Assembly (NCBI RefSeq): GCF_017744155.1
Contig: NZ_JAGHQT010000002.1
Span: forward strand, 423,634 to 487,633
Direction: 5' to 3'
From: Endozoicomonas sp. G2_1
Lineage (GTDB): Bacteria > Pseudomonadota > Gammaproteobacteria > Enterobacterales > Alteromonadaceae
DNA: 64,000 nucleotides
Below are positions 36,385 through 46,042 of this stretch, in pieces (the stretch's first letter is position 1; each line of letters opens with the position of its first letter). Under the pieces are notes generated by a model, which was not told the DNA's origin, made no database searches, and was given only the letters and a program-made list of their open reading frames with translations. Both the position numbers and the translations under genes were made by a program.

Positions 36385-39300
36385 TTACTGACCAAATACT
36401 TGAACTTCAGCTAATACTAAAACGTTCTCACCATCCACTGCGGTATTGGCAAGTTGCACGCGAACATAGCGGCCACTGCGATTAACCGCAACATTAGTCG
36501 TGGTTCCAGCAGTACCTGCGTTTTGATGATCAAAGACACCAGCAGTGCCTTGAGCATCAGCTAATGATGTTCCCGCAAAAGGCGTATCTGAAACCAACAC
36601 ATGGAAGTTGGTTAAACGGTTTGAGCAACAGTCAGTTCGGTTCCAAATACGAACATTATCAATAGACTTCACTTCACCTAAGTCAACTTCCCAATAGCCT
36701 TGGCTTTGCAAGTGAGTATGTGACAGTGAATTATCCGCAGCGTTACCACTGGTATTGCCATCAATCGCTTTGCTTGCAGGGAATGTTAACGAGGGGTGAG
36801 TTGTCGTTGATGACTGTGACGCAGTACCCGCTAACGCTAGGTTTGTTGGTGTTGTACTAATATTGCTACCAAATACTTGCAACTCAGCAAATACTAGAGA
36901 ACGGGTTGAGCTGCTACTGTTCTTTTGAACGCGAATATAACGACCAGTGCGATTAACTTGATAGTCTTCGCTGGCTCCGGCTGTACCTGTACTGTTAATG
37001 GTCATCACGTTAGCCTGTGCTTGACTAGCGGCAACAGAAGTTCCGGTAAAGGCGGTATCTGAAATAAAGATGTGGAACTGGTCTAGTGCCGCATTACAAC
37101 AAGCATCAGTGCGGTTAAACAGCTTAAGGGTATCAATTTGCTTAACGGCCCCTAAATCTAATGTCCAGTATGGTTCTGGGTGATCACCTGTATGAATTAC
37201 TGAACCATTGCCAAAACCACCATCGGTATTACCATCAATGGCACGACTTGCAACACCTCCAAACAAAGTACTAATTTGAGTGGCTGAAGCACCCGATAGG
37301 CGAGCCAAGTTTGTACCTGGGTCTGTCGGTGGCGTAGTTGGTCCGACACCGTAAACTTCCACTTCGGCCAACGACAATACGCGATCACTAGCACCTAACT
37401 GCACACGGACATAGCGACCAGTGCGATTGACCTGAACATCCTCAAAAGAGTCTGCTACTTGTGGGTGATTAAACTGAAAAACACCAGATTGAGCCTGTGA
37501 ACCAGCGACGGTTGTACTAGTAAACGGCACGTCCGAAACAAATACGTAGAAATCAGCTAAACGATCAGAACAGCAATCAGTGCGATTCCACAAGCGAATG
37601 GCGTTGATTTGTCTCACTGCACCTAAATCGACATCCCAATAGCGTTGATCGCCCGGTGTCGTATGAGTCACTGAACCACTAGCGAATGAACCGTTAGTAT
37701 TACCGTCATTGGCCCGACTGGCGACGCCACCAAAATCTGTTGTCGGTTGCGATGCAGTACCAGCTAAGGCTAAGTTGACACCTGGAAGTGGATCAGGCAC
37801 GTTTTCAGCTTTAACTTTGGCGCGTAAAATACCAAAGTCTTGACCGTTAGAGTTAGTCACATTAATGCGTACATAACGAGCTTCGGGGTTATTAGCAATC
37901 AAAGCGTCGTTAATTGCTTGACGCGTGGTAAAGCGCTGAGTGCTAGGAATTGGCGCTGCACCACCAGCTGAGAAGGTTTGAGTCGTATAAGTCACATTAT
38001 CGGTTGAGCTTTGTATTTCAAACTCAATATTATTGCGAATGTATTGAGGCTCACCATTGACAATACGACCAAAGGCCATCGCGACGTGACCAAGATTAAA
38101 GTTTGCGCCTAAATCAATGGTTAATGAACCTGAAGTAACACCAGCTCCGGCTTCCCATGCGGTTTGAGTGTTGCCGTCAATAGCATTGTTAGCACCTGCG
38201 CTATTGACGCTGGCAGTGGCAGTTTTACCAATCACCAAGCCGTCTTCCAAAGGCACAGACCCCGAAGGCAGTGGTAAGGCAGCAGGTAAGCCAGCGCGAA
38301 TTGTCGCAATAGTGCGTTCGACCGGTGACGCTTTGCGACCTGCGGCATCAACAACACTTTGGAAAGCAGGATTGAAACTTGCATTAGTACCAGACCAATC
38401 ATTACCTTGCACAACATGGTACTGACCACCTTTAATATGCTCGTTTCTGCGCGGTCCACGGTTGTTATATGAGACGTTATTGTTAACTTGGAAACCACGA
38501 GAACCATCGTCTAAATAAACAGCACCATTTAAATCAGCGGCTCCAGTAACGACATTGCCTGACACGCGCGCATTAGGGTTAGCTGATAAATTGTAAATAC
38601 CACCACCATCGTGTAGTACCAACATCAAACCGTTGATGTCGTTATCCATAACCAAAGTGTTTTGCAAGATTGTCGGCTTATTGAAGGCCTTACCTGAGTT
38701 ATCACTGGTAAAGGCAAAATCATCGGGATCATAACGCCCCCAGCCCCAGCCAACAGAAACACCAGAATATGGCACATTCTGAATATCGTTATTGGTAATC
38801 ACACTACCGTCAGCCCATAAACTGATAATTGCTGGATTATCGCGATACTCGACCGCAACATTTCTCACCAAGTTGTTATCGACTAAGTTGTCTTTGGTTG
38901 GTTCACCAACTGGATGATGTTGCTGGGCTGAACCAATAACAATCGCACTAGACGAGATGTCTTCAAAGACATTGTTATACATAGTGCTATCTTGGGTACC
39001 TGGACCAAACTCTAACGCTGCTCCACCCAAGCGCTTAAAGGTGTTACCACTAAACACAACATGCTTAGCATTGTCAAAAGTAACATGACCAGGTGTTGCC
39101 TCTACACCTTCAAAGGCATCTTCAATGGACACGTAATTGATATCACGCATTGTGACACCCGCTTGAACCGAAACATAGCCTGTAGACGTGTTTGGAAAGA
39201 GCCAAGTGGCGTGAGAGAACGTTAAGCCTTCAAAGCGAATGTGTTCGACACCATCACCGGCGATTAAGGTTTCTAATCGAGGTATAATGACAGGGACGGC

Positions 39301-40122
39301 ATTCGCTCCGGTAAGACTTTCGTTCGCTCGTGGTTTGTAATACAAGGTATTAGTATTTTTATCTAAATACCACTCACCTTCGACGTCGAGTAAGGCTAAG
39401 TTATTTTCAACCCAAGAAGGGCCATTGGTTTGTGAGCGACGGCCAAAAGGTTCAAGCCCAGAAGCGCTGGTGAACTCACTATCGAGTGCCGCAAAACCTG
39501 CATTATTTATTGACGAGACACCACCGCGATTTTGTTTCCAACGAAACTCAAAGACAAGTTCAATGTCTTGAATATTATTCCAATTTCCAGCGCCAGATGA
39601 TGTGACATAACCATTGCCACTCTCAGTCCAACCGGCACCATCAACACTGCGTGCACGCACAGCTCGACTATCATTGACAAATAATTGCCTCGAGTCGGTG
39701 CCAGCAGGAACTGTAGCCTCCCATATACCGTCATTATTGCTATCGCTCCAGCCGGTAATCAATGAGCCACCACTAATTGTCGCTTGACCTGGATTTTCCG
39801 CTCGATAAGTCACTTTAAAACTGTCAGTACCTGAGTCAGCAGAAGTTAAATTTAACGTTGAAGGCAGATAGTAAGTACCGTCTTTCAAAATAATATTAAC
39901 ATTCTCTGTCAGAGGTTTTGATACGTTTCTCGCTTGCATCTGTGCACGATGCAGCGTTTTAAACGGTGCAGATGAACTGCCATCAGCAAAAAAGTCGTTG
40001 CCTGTTGGTGACACATAAATATCGATAGCCGCCGCATTAAACGCGGTAAGAGCGACAATACCTGTTGTCTTATAAAGGTTACTTAACAAAGTACAAGTAA
40101 TCTTATTGTGATTTTTATTCAT
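36385..40122 (-). CDS. secreted GH141-like beta-helix protein with discoidin and three F-type lectin domains (copy 2)
   Basis: 1245 residues, a paralogue of the 35097-31309 product along its whole length. Signal peptide to about 32, beta-helix module at about 32-615 (IYVSPTGNDFFADGSSSAPFKTLHRAQ, IRFEGLTFSHATWLFPN), F5/8 type C domain at about 620-770, and three F-type lectins with RTD motifs near 846, 1003 and 1161. Lectins 1 and 3 fit the fucose motif His-X26-RTDCCSxR; lectin 2 has RTDACCNAA and lacks the Arg, the same degeneration as in copy 1. Predicted to bind and probably cleave a fucosylated glycan outside the cytoplasm. Whether either paralogue is a fucosidase needs assay. Confidence 0.8.
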   Translation of the reverse strand: MNKNHNKITCTLLSNLYKTTGIVALTAFNAAAIDIYVSPTGNDFFADGSSSAPFKTLHRAQMQARNVSKPLTENVNIILKDGTYYLPSTLNLTSADSGTDSFKVTYRAENPGQATISGGSLITGWSDSNNDGIWEATVPAGTDSRQLFVNDSRAVRARSVDGAGWTESGNGYVTSSGAGNWNNIQDIELVFEFRWKQNRGGVSSINNAGFAALDSEFTSASGLEPFGRRSQTNGPSWVENNLALLDVEGEWYLDKNTNTLYYKPRANESLTGANAVPVIIPRLETLIAGDGVEHIRFEGLTFSHATWLFPNTSTGYVSVQAGVTMRDINYVSIEDAFEGVEATPGHVTFDNAKHVVFSGNTFKRLGGAALEFGPGTQDSTMYNNVFEDISSSAIVIGSAQQHHPVGEPTKDNLVDNNLVRNVAVEYRDNPAIISLWADGSVITNNDIQNVPYSGVSVGWGWGRYDPDDFAFTSDNSGKAFNKPTILQNTLVMDNDINGLMLVLHDGGGIYNLSANPNARVSGNVVTGAADLNGAVYLDDGSRGFQVNNNVSYNNRGPRRNEHIKGGQYHVVQGNDWSGTNASFNPAFQSVVDAAGRKASPVERTIATIRAGLPAALPLPSGSVPLEDGLVIGKTATASVNSAGANNAIDGNTQTAWEAGAGVTSGSLTIDLGANFNLGHVAMAFGRIVNGEPQYIRNNIEFEIQSSTDNVTYTTQTFSAGGAAPIPSTQRFTTRQAINDALIANNPEARYVRINVTNSNGQDFGILRAKVKAENVPDPLPGVNLALAGTASQPTTDFGGVASRANDGNTNGSFASGSVTHTTPGDQRYWDVDLGAVRQINAIRLWNRTDCCSDRLADFYVFVSDVPFTSTTVAGSQAQSGVFQFNHPQVADSFEDVQVNRTGRYVRVQLGASDRVLSLAEVEVYGVGPTTPPTDPGTNLARLSGASATQISTLFGGVASRAIDGNTDGGFGNGSVIHTGDHPEPYWTLDLGAVKQIDTLKLFNRTDACCNAALDQFHIFISDTAFTGTSVAASQAQANVMTINSTGTAGASEDYQVNRTGRYIRVQKNSSSSTRSLVFAELQVFGSNISTTPTNLALAGTASQSSTTTHPSLTFPASKAIDGNTSGNAADNSLSHTHLQSQGYWEVDLGEVKSIDNVRIWNRTDCCSNRLTNFHVLVSDTPFAGTSLADAQGTAGVFDHQNAGTAGTTTNVAVNRSGRYVRVQLANTAVDGENVLVLAEVQVFGQ

Positions 40123-40375
40123 TACTAATCCCCATGGTTAGATAGTTGCTTAACCAACTGAGTGCAAGTCGCACCAAAATAGAACAACCATTCAAAAGTT
40201 GAGACTGTTGAGCAACAAAAAACCCCTACCCGATCGAATAAAAAACAAACAAATTTTATATTTTAAAACCGCAAATAGATAAGCTCATTAAAAGTCACAC
40301 CATTATTTTATATTTAAATCAATAAATTAATTACAAAACAAACATCTTTAATCTTTGGTTTTCAACCATTAAAAA

Positions 40376-40409
40376 AAGGCGCTGAAATTGTATACAATTC
40401 CAGCGCCTT
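40376..40409 (-). terminator. second intrinsic terminator after TonB receptor gene
   Basis: AAGGCGCTG pairs with CAGCGCCTT, extended by an internal TTGTATACAA palindrome, followed by a run of seven T residues on the minus strand. Confidence 0.85.
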
Positions 40410-40457
40410 TATGACTGTTACTTTTAAATAGTAGAACAGCTTAAACCTCTGATAAAA

Positions 40458-40482
40458 AATGGCCAAACTAAGTTTGGCCATT
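40458..40482 (-). terminator. first intrinsic terminator after TonB receptor gene
   Basis: AATGGCCAAACT pairs perfectly with AGTTTGGCCATT over a 1-base gap and is followed on the minus strand by six T residues; it starts 23 bases after the receptor stop codon. Confidence 0.85.
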
Positions 40483-40505
40483 TTACAAAGACTACATATT
40501 AAGAT

Positions 40506-43500
40506 TTAGAATGAACCACGAACACCTAACGTGAAACGCGGGCCAATGTGAGAGCGTGAGTAGAAACGACTACCAACGTTAGGAATTTCTTCCCTTAGTT
40601 GTTGCTCTTCGTCATTTAAGTTAACGGCATTAGCAAAAACCGTGAAATTTTCATTAATTTCGTAGCTCACTGAGCCATCTAATTGGCCGTAGCTTTCAGC
40701 AACAATTTGACTACCTAAACCACCAACACCATCTGGCACTAGTAAGTAGCTACCGCGGTAGCTATAACTCAAACGAGCAGAGAAACCATGATTTTCATAA
40801 AACACTGTTGCGTTATAGCTGTTTTTAGAAACACCTGGGAAATCAATATCGGCTCCGGTTTCAGTAAACTCAGCTGAATTTTCAGTAAAACTCGCATTCA
40901 AGTTGTAGCCAAGACCGTTATCAAACGATTGTAAATAGCCAATTTCCAGACCTGTAACTTCAGCTTCACCTTGGTTGTCAGGTTGGCTGACTTGATCCAA
41001 CGGTATGCTGTTAGATGTGCCGTTTTGCTCAATACCAATAGCACGAATCGGCGCACTACCCAGAGTACTAACTTGTTCGTTAGTAACAACTGCAATGTAA
41101 TTTTCTAAGTCTTTATGGAAGAAGCCAGCGTAAGCTGCACCTTTTTCACCAAAGTACCACTCCAAACCTAAATCATAATTAGTCGCTTCATAAGGTGCTA
41201 AGCCAGGGTTACCTGCCGTTGCAGCAATAGCAAAGTTATCACCATTGTTGTCACACGAACAGTTAGGATTAAGTGTTAGACCAGGCTGTAAGTCATTAAA
41301 TGTTGGACGGGTTAACGTTTCTGACGCTGCCACACGTAAGAATAAATCATCTGCCAATTCAAAACGCAAGTTGAAACTTGGTAAGACATTGGTATATGTT
41401 TCATTAGATGAAAATGGCGTTGCACTACCTATGGCAAGAACATCTGGAGACGTGGTCGCTTGGCCACCTGTGTCAGTAATTCTAAGCTCTGCATCAAAGC
41501 CGCTAATATCTTGTTGAGTCGTAACAATTCTAAAACCTACATCACCAACGTATGGCACACCACCAATTTCACCATCCAAATTCAACTGGAAATAAGTTGC
41601 ATAAGTAACTTCTTCAACATCATAAGTACCAAAAGGGTTAGCGACCGGGGTTAAGCTCTCAGCACCAGTAGTGGCACTATATGCTGCAATAGCCGACGTT
41701 GGGTTAGGGAAAGGGATGTCATTATATGCGAAAGAGGCATTGAAATCGCCGTCCAAGAAGTTTGAAGCACCGCGATTAAAACCGGCATTAGTGGCTAAAA
41801 TACCAGCGCTGCCAACAACAGTATCTTTACGAGTAGCAGTACGGAATTTTTCACGCTTACGCACTCTGATACCCATTTCAATACTTGAAATAACATCGCT
41901 TTCTATTTCGCGTAATGCGTCTAGTTGAAAGGCCGTTTCTTTATCTTCATTAACGGCGGCACGTAGGTCAAATAGCGATAATACATAGTTGCCGGTATTA
42001 CCTAAACTAGTAGCTGGGTTGTTAGCGTCAAAGTTATTTTGATTAATAATAAATTCGTCGTTTGCTACCGTCGTTGTAAAATTAAAGGTACCATTATTTG
42101 CATCGTATCTCGCACGAGTAAAATCATTGCTACCTTCAGCTTTTGAGTAACTTAAATCAGCTGTCAATGTCCACTCGTTAATGATTTTGCTGAAGTTAAC
42201 ACCTACTGAAACCACATCATCTTCTGCTTGCTGCAAATCAGTCGTCGCTTCTGGTCTCAGTGAAGTATTTAACGTAGTGAAACCACCATTAGTGACCAAG
42301 TTACCCACTTGAATACTACCGTCAGGGTTAACTGTTTGCCCAGCTAAGTCTGCAGCAGTTGGAATGGGTAGAAAAATAAAATTTGACCCACTAGATGATA
42401 TTTCTCTATCACTATACAAAACATCAACTGAAAGCTCTGTATTTTCGTCCGGTCGCCATTGTAGTGTTGATGATACTGTTAAACGCTCACGCTCTTCATC
42501 AATTGATTCTAAGTTATTGGATAATGGAAATGGAATGCTAGTAACATTGTCAGTGACTCCGTCATTGTTCAAATCAAAAGGACCTGTAGTTCCAACCGCT
42601 GAAGAAGGAAAATAACCAAATGTACGAGTGTAATCTTCTCTAATATTTCTCTCTGAATAGGCTAGAGTTGTTAAGATACCAAAGGTATCTTCATCGTTCT
42701 TCCAGCTACCGAGTACAGATGCGATAGGATCAGTCTCTTCGTTAAAGTCACGATAAACACCTTGCACAGAACCAACAACTTTATTTCCCATTGCTAATGG
42801 GCGTGCTGTTCTAACATTGACAACACCGCCAATACCACCTTCGACATGCTTGGCTGATGCTGATTTAACAACTTCTAAAGTACTAATCATTTCAGATGGT
42901 AGTACATCAAAGTTTGCTGCTCGACCTGTACTAGTGTCAATACCGCCATTGATATTCGGATCAACAAACTCAGTAGCACTTAGCAATGACCTACCATTTA
43001 CTGTACCACGAACAAAATCAGGTCCTAACCCGCGAATTGATACGAAGTCACCCTCACCGCGATTACGTTGAATAGAAACACCGGTTATACGTTGTAGTGC
43101 TTCAGCGACATTTTGATCTGGTAATTTACCTACATCTTCAGAGCTAATGGCATCAACAAAACCAGTAGCATCTTGCTTAATCGCCATTGATTTTTCTAAA
43201 CTAGACCAAATCCCTCTAACTTCAATAACCTCAGTTTCAGATTCGGCTTGGCTTGCTTGCTGCTCTTGCGCGTTAACCGATGGTGACAAGCTAGCAGCAA
43301 CTGCTGCAGCTATTAGTGTACGCTTGGTTCCTGGAATCATGTTTTCGTCCTCAGTTTGACTTTGTTGTTTTTCTTTAATGAGCAAATTGCCAGATTGATC
43401 AAACTGGCCGGTCAACTGAGTATTTTTAAGTAAAATATCAATTGCTTGAGCAATTGTATAATTACCTATTAGCTTATTCGTTTGGTACTTTTTAATGATA

Positions 43501-43775
43501 CCAAAACGATACAGTACGGTCACATCAGCTTGCCGACCAAAGGTTTTCAACCCTTTGTCTGCTTGTTGTGAACGAATGTTAAATTCTATGCTTTCCTGCT
43601 GTTCCTGAGCCTTCCCCAAGACACTAATAAACAACAACACAAAGAATATTAACCAAGTAAAGCCAGTACGTTTAATGGCACTACTCTTCTTGACTTCGTT
43701 ACACATCACCACAACAGGAGAGAGATCTTTACCTCCTGCGGGTGTTCCTGAGTATTGAGACCGATAGCGAATCAT
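40506..43775 (-). CDS. STN-domain TonB-dependent outer membrane receptor
   Basis: 1089 residues from ATG 43775; ATG 43706 is a possible shorter start. First hydrophobic segment (TGFTWLIFFVLLFISVLG) acts as signal; an STN secretin/TonB N-terminal domain follows at about 60-135 (IEFNIRSQQADKGLKTFGRQADVTVLYRFG, ending NLLIKE). A second signal-like segment with an AXA site lies at 146-170 (LIAAAVAASLSPSVNAQ). Plug at about 190-320 (KLPDQNVAEALQRITGVSIQRNRGEGDFVSIRGLGPDF), then a 22-strand barrel ending in a terminal Phe. STN receptors signal to a FecR/sigma pair, present just upstream. Predicted to import a glycan fragment. Confidence 0.92.
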   Translation of the reverse strand: MIRYRSQYSGTPAGGKDLSPVVVMCNEVKKSSAIKRTGFTWLIFFVLLFISVLGKAQEQQESIEFNIRSQQADKGLKTFGRQADVTVLYRFGIIKKYQTNKLIGNYTIAQAIDILLKNTQLTGQFDQSGNLLIKEKQQSQTEDENMIPGTKRTLIAAAVAASLSPSVNAQEQQASQAESETEVIEVRGIWSSLEKSMAIKQDATGFVDAISSEDVGKLPDQNVAEALQRITGVSIQRNRGEGDFVSIRGLGPDFVRGTVNGRSLLSATEFVDPNINGGIDTSTGRAANFDVLPSEMISTLEVVKSASAKHVEGGIGGVVNVRTARPLAMGNKVVGSVQGVYRDFNEETDPIASVLGSWKNDEDTFGILTTLAYSERNIREDYTRTFGYFPSSAVGTTGPFDLNNDGVTDNVTSIPFPLSNNLESIDEERERLTVSSTLQWRPDENTELSVDVLYSDREISSSGSNFIFLPIPTAADLAGQTVNPDGSIQVGNLVTNGGFTTLNTSLRPEATTDLQQAEDDVVSVGVNFSKIINEWTLTADLSYSKAEGSNDFTRARYDANNGTFNFTTTVANDEFIINQNNFDANNPATSLGNTGNYVLSLFDLRAAVNEDKETAFQLDALREIESDVISSIEMGIRVRKREKFRTATRKDTVVGSAGILATNAGFNRGASNFLDGDFNASFAYNDIPFPNPTSAIAAYSATTGAESLTPVANPFGTYDVEEVTYATYFQLNLDGEIGGVPYVGDVGFRIVTTQQDISGFDAELRITDTGGQATTSPDVLAIGSATPFSSNETYTNVLPSFNLRFELADDLFLRVAASETLTRPTFNDLQPGLTLNPNCSCDNNGDNFAIAATAGNPGLAPYEATNYDLGLEWYFGEKGAAYAGFFHKDLENYIAVVTNEQVSTLGSAPIRAIGIEQNGTSNSIPLDQVSQPDNQGEAEVTGLEIGYLQSFDNGLGYNLNASFTENSAEFTETGADIDFPGVSKNSYNATVFYENHGFSARLSYSYRGSYLLVPDGVGGLGSQIVAESYGQLDGSVSYEINENFTVFANAVNLNDEEQQLREEIPNVGSRFYSRSHIGPRFTLGVRGSF

Positions 43776-44015
43776 AATCCCCTATTCAAAACTAAAAAAA
43801 ATTTCATATTTAAAATAACACAACAGAAATAAAACAAAAGAATTATCACTATTTCTATTTTTTATAACCTAAACCGAGCCCTACATTTCATCACAAAACA
43901 ATTACTTTAATCGGTCTTAAAATAAGTTGTAACACGACAAAGAAGCACGTCGTAAATGTTAGCGAATCATTACGAATACAATATCACTCGTGTATTTAAG
44001 CAGGTAAGCTTAAGG

Positions 44016-45098
44016 CTATAGAGCTTTGTCAGAAATGCGGATACGATTATCGCTTGTGTAACGAATGTCTAAATCAAAACCTTGACCTAAACTAACCAAT
44101 AATCCATCGATATCATTGGTTTTGAAGTGACCACCAATTTGCAGTGTTTTTATACTGTCATCCATGATAATAATTTCTTTATCAGTGTAACGAGCGATTT
44201 CGGCTAAAGCATGCTCTAAAGATTCGCCGCTAAAAGTTAAATAACCCGTTTGCCAAGCGAGCTTTTTGTCTACAACTTGCGGCGTTACTTCTATGTGTTC
44301 TTCAATCGCCTCACGGTAGCTCACCGTTTGCCCCGCATTGGCAATGACCTCATGCTGAGTGATAGCGCTGACCGCCGATTCATCTATTTGACTATGTGCT
44401 GGTGATAATCGCCTGCTGCCCGGCTTAATGTCTTCAGATTCAGCATATACTTTTACTGTCCCTTCGGTAACCATCACATCGACATTAACATCGGTATATC
44501 GCACATTGAACGCGGTGCCCACCGCCCACACCATGCCTTTGCCGGCATAAACAACAAATGGTCTTTTCGGGTTTTTGGCAACCTCAAAATGCGCTTCTCC
44601 TTTGAGTAAGCGCACCATTCTAATATCGCCAGAAAAATCGACTTCTAAATGACTATCCGTATTCAGGCTGACGATAGAACCATCGTCCAACGTAACATCG
44701 CTTTGTTGGCCAACCACAGTCATATATTCTGTTTTAGTGAAATTTAAGTTGAGATCGAAAACCAGCATTGCAACAAGAAAGCAGACTGATACACTGGTCA
44801 TTACCCACATTGGCAACCAATTTACGTTAGGCGACTTTTTTTCTTCTTGCACAGATTCAGGCAGTGGAAAGAGCTCAGCAAGCTCTGATAGGATAGACAT
44901 TGAATCCCAGTTTTGCGCGAGCTTTTCAATGCATTCTTTGTGATAACGGCTTTGCGACAACCAAGCTTGAAACTCAATAACTTGTTCAGGACTCAGTTCG
45001 CCTTGATCGATTTTAACGATCCAAGTGCCTGCTTCTTCCTTAATGGCTGCTTTATCAGGAAAAGCAGTAACGTTCGAGTTGTTATCAGTTGGTTTCAT
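44016..45098 (-). CDS. FecR-type anti-sigma regulator
   Basis: 360 residues. N-terminal cytosolic DUF4880 (ATWIVKIDQGELSPEQVIEFQAWLSQSRYHKECIEKL), one membrane span (WVMTSVSVCFLVAMLVFDL), periplasmic FecR domain (VGQQSDVTLDDGSIVSLNTDSHLEVDF, VRLLKGEAHFEVAKNPKRPFVVYAG, GTAFNVRY) and a C-terminal STN-interacting DUF4974-like part (YLTFSGESLEHALAEIARYTDKEI). It relays receptor occupancy to the ECF sigma factor encoded directly upstream (three bases apart). Confidence 0.92.
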   Translation of the reverse strand: MKPTDNNSNVTAFPDKAAIKEEAGTWIVKIDQGELSPEQVIEFQAWLSQSRYHKECIEKLAQNWDSMSILSELAELFPLPESVQEEKKSPNVNWLPMWVMTSVSVCFLVAMLVFDLNLNFTKTEYMTVVGQQSDVTLDDGSIVSLNTDSHLEVDFSGDIRMVRLLKGEAHFEVAKNPKRPFVVYAGKGMVWAVGTAFNVRYTDVNVDVMVTEGTVKVYAESEDIKPGSRRLSPAHSQIDESAVSAITQHEVIANAGQTVSYREAIEEHIEVTPQVVDKKLAWQTGYLTFSGESLEHALAEIARYTDKEIIIMDDSIKTLQIGGHFKTNDIDGLLVSLGQGFDLDIRYTSDNRIRISDKAL

Positions 45099-45101
45099 AA
45101 G

Positions 45102-45668
45102 TTAGCCTAATCGGCGTGTTAAGTCCTCTTGCTGATCTGCGCATTTATTCTCGTGTTCGTCCATGTAATCGGTACATCTCACGATCGCTTTAGTTAAATG
45201 TGCTTCTACGGTTTTCACACTAATATCTAAGCGCTCAGCAATCTCTTTTTGCGAAAAGCCATATACTTTTCTCAGTATATACACTCTTTGGCATTTTACA
45301 GGCAAAACGCGAACAGCGCGACAAAATAATTCGAACCTTTGTCGCGACTCAAATTCTTGTTCAAGCGTTTGACTATCTAATAAGAGTCCTGGTTCCGTGA
45401 AATCCCCTACTGAATCTGCCAATTTATATTCAGCTTTTTCCATCTGCTTAAATGATAAATTTTTAACTGTTTGAAAAATGTATGATTTTATATGTGTTAT
45501 TTCATTTTTCTGAGCACTGTGAATAACTCTGACAAATGCTTCTTGGACGACATCTTCGATGTCATTTGGCTTTTTTAAGTAACGATATGCAAAACGTACA
45601 AGTGACGTTCTCATTTCGTTGTAGACATCGACCACCGATGTATATTCTTGCTTCGAACTCTCTGACAT
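45102..45668 (-). CDS. ECF sigma factor (FecI-like)
   Basis: 188 residues with sigma-70 region 2 (LVRFAYRYLKKPNDIEDVVQEAFVRVI, about 20-75) and region 4 (LPVKCQRVYILRKVYGFSQKEIAERLDISVKTVEAHLTKAI, about 117-165). Gene order sigma, FecR, STN receptor is the classical surface-signalling arrangement, and all three read the same way. Predicted to activate the receptor promoter and perhaps other locus genes when the glycan is sensed. No autoregulated promoter motif could be recognised with confidence. Confidence 0.92.
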   Translation of the reverse strand: MSESSKQEYTSVVDVYNEMRTSLVRFAYRYLKKPNDIEDVVQEAFVRVIHSAQKNEITHIKSYIFQTVKNLSFKQMEKAEYKLADSVGDFTEPGLLLDSQTLEQEFESRQRFELFCRAVRVLPVKCQRVYILRKVYGFSQKEIAERLDISVKTVEAHLTKAIVRCTDYMDEHENKCADQQEDLTRRLG

Positions 45669-46042
45669 GGTCCAACCGCTCGACTATATTATTTGTTGTA
45701 AATAAATTTGCTACCTTGTCATAGTGTCTCTATGAATATCTGTTATTAAACTTCAACTTGGAATAATAATTATTAGGTTTATCGTTTTTAACTATTTTTT
45801 ATCCGAAGTTGGATTTGTGTAGTAGCAACCCCACAATCACCTTACACATAAAACAACGTTTTTTCTACAAAACATTCAAAATATTTTCAGCACCATTAAA
45901 AAAACATCAAAAACAAAATCTAACCTATTGTAAATCAATAATAAAAAAGTTAAAAAAAAGATTAAAGTGTTAACTTTAATCTTTTGTAAAACTTCCCGAC
46001 AGTTAGCTTTTAGTGATAATAAACCTTGAGTAAAAACTCAAA
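45669..46042. other. intergenic region between sigma gene and IclR gene
   Basis: 374 bp of AT-rich DNA upstream of the ECF sigma gene and downstream of the IclR gene. It holds the IclR terminator (45956-45985) and presumably the sigma promoter; no other element was identified. Confidence 0.4.
45956..45985 (-). terminator. intrinsic terminator of the IclR gene
   Basis: AAAAGATTAAAGT pairs with ACTTTAATCTTTT around a 4-base loop, with a run of T on the minus strand, 58 bases beyond the IclR stop codon. Confidence 0.8.

Larger units (their letters stand above)
40123..40505. other. promoter region of beta-helix copy 2 and tandem terminators
   Basis: 383 bp. Nearest the beta-helix start is the segment shared with copy 1 upstream DNA. 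TTTTATAT motifs occur near 40254 and at 40306-40313 and resemble operator half-sites, without a proper second arm. Two terminators of the receptor gene occupy 40376-40482. Confidence 0.5.

Noticed and set aside
31309..40122. Reading the repeated 150-residue domains as phage tail or adhesin repeats
   Set aside because: RTDCC vicinal cysteines and spacing fit F-type lectins, and the beta-helix module fits a carbohydrate-active protein; no phage genes nearby.
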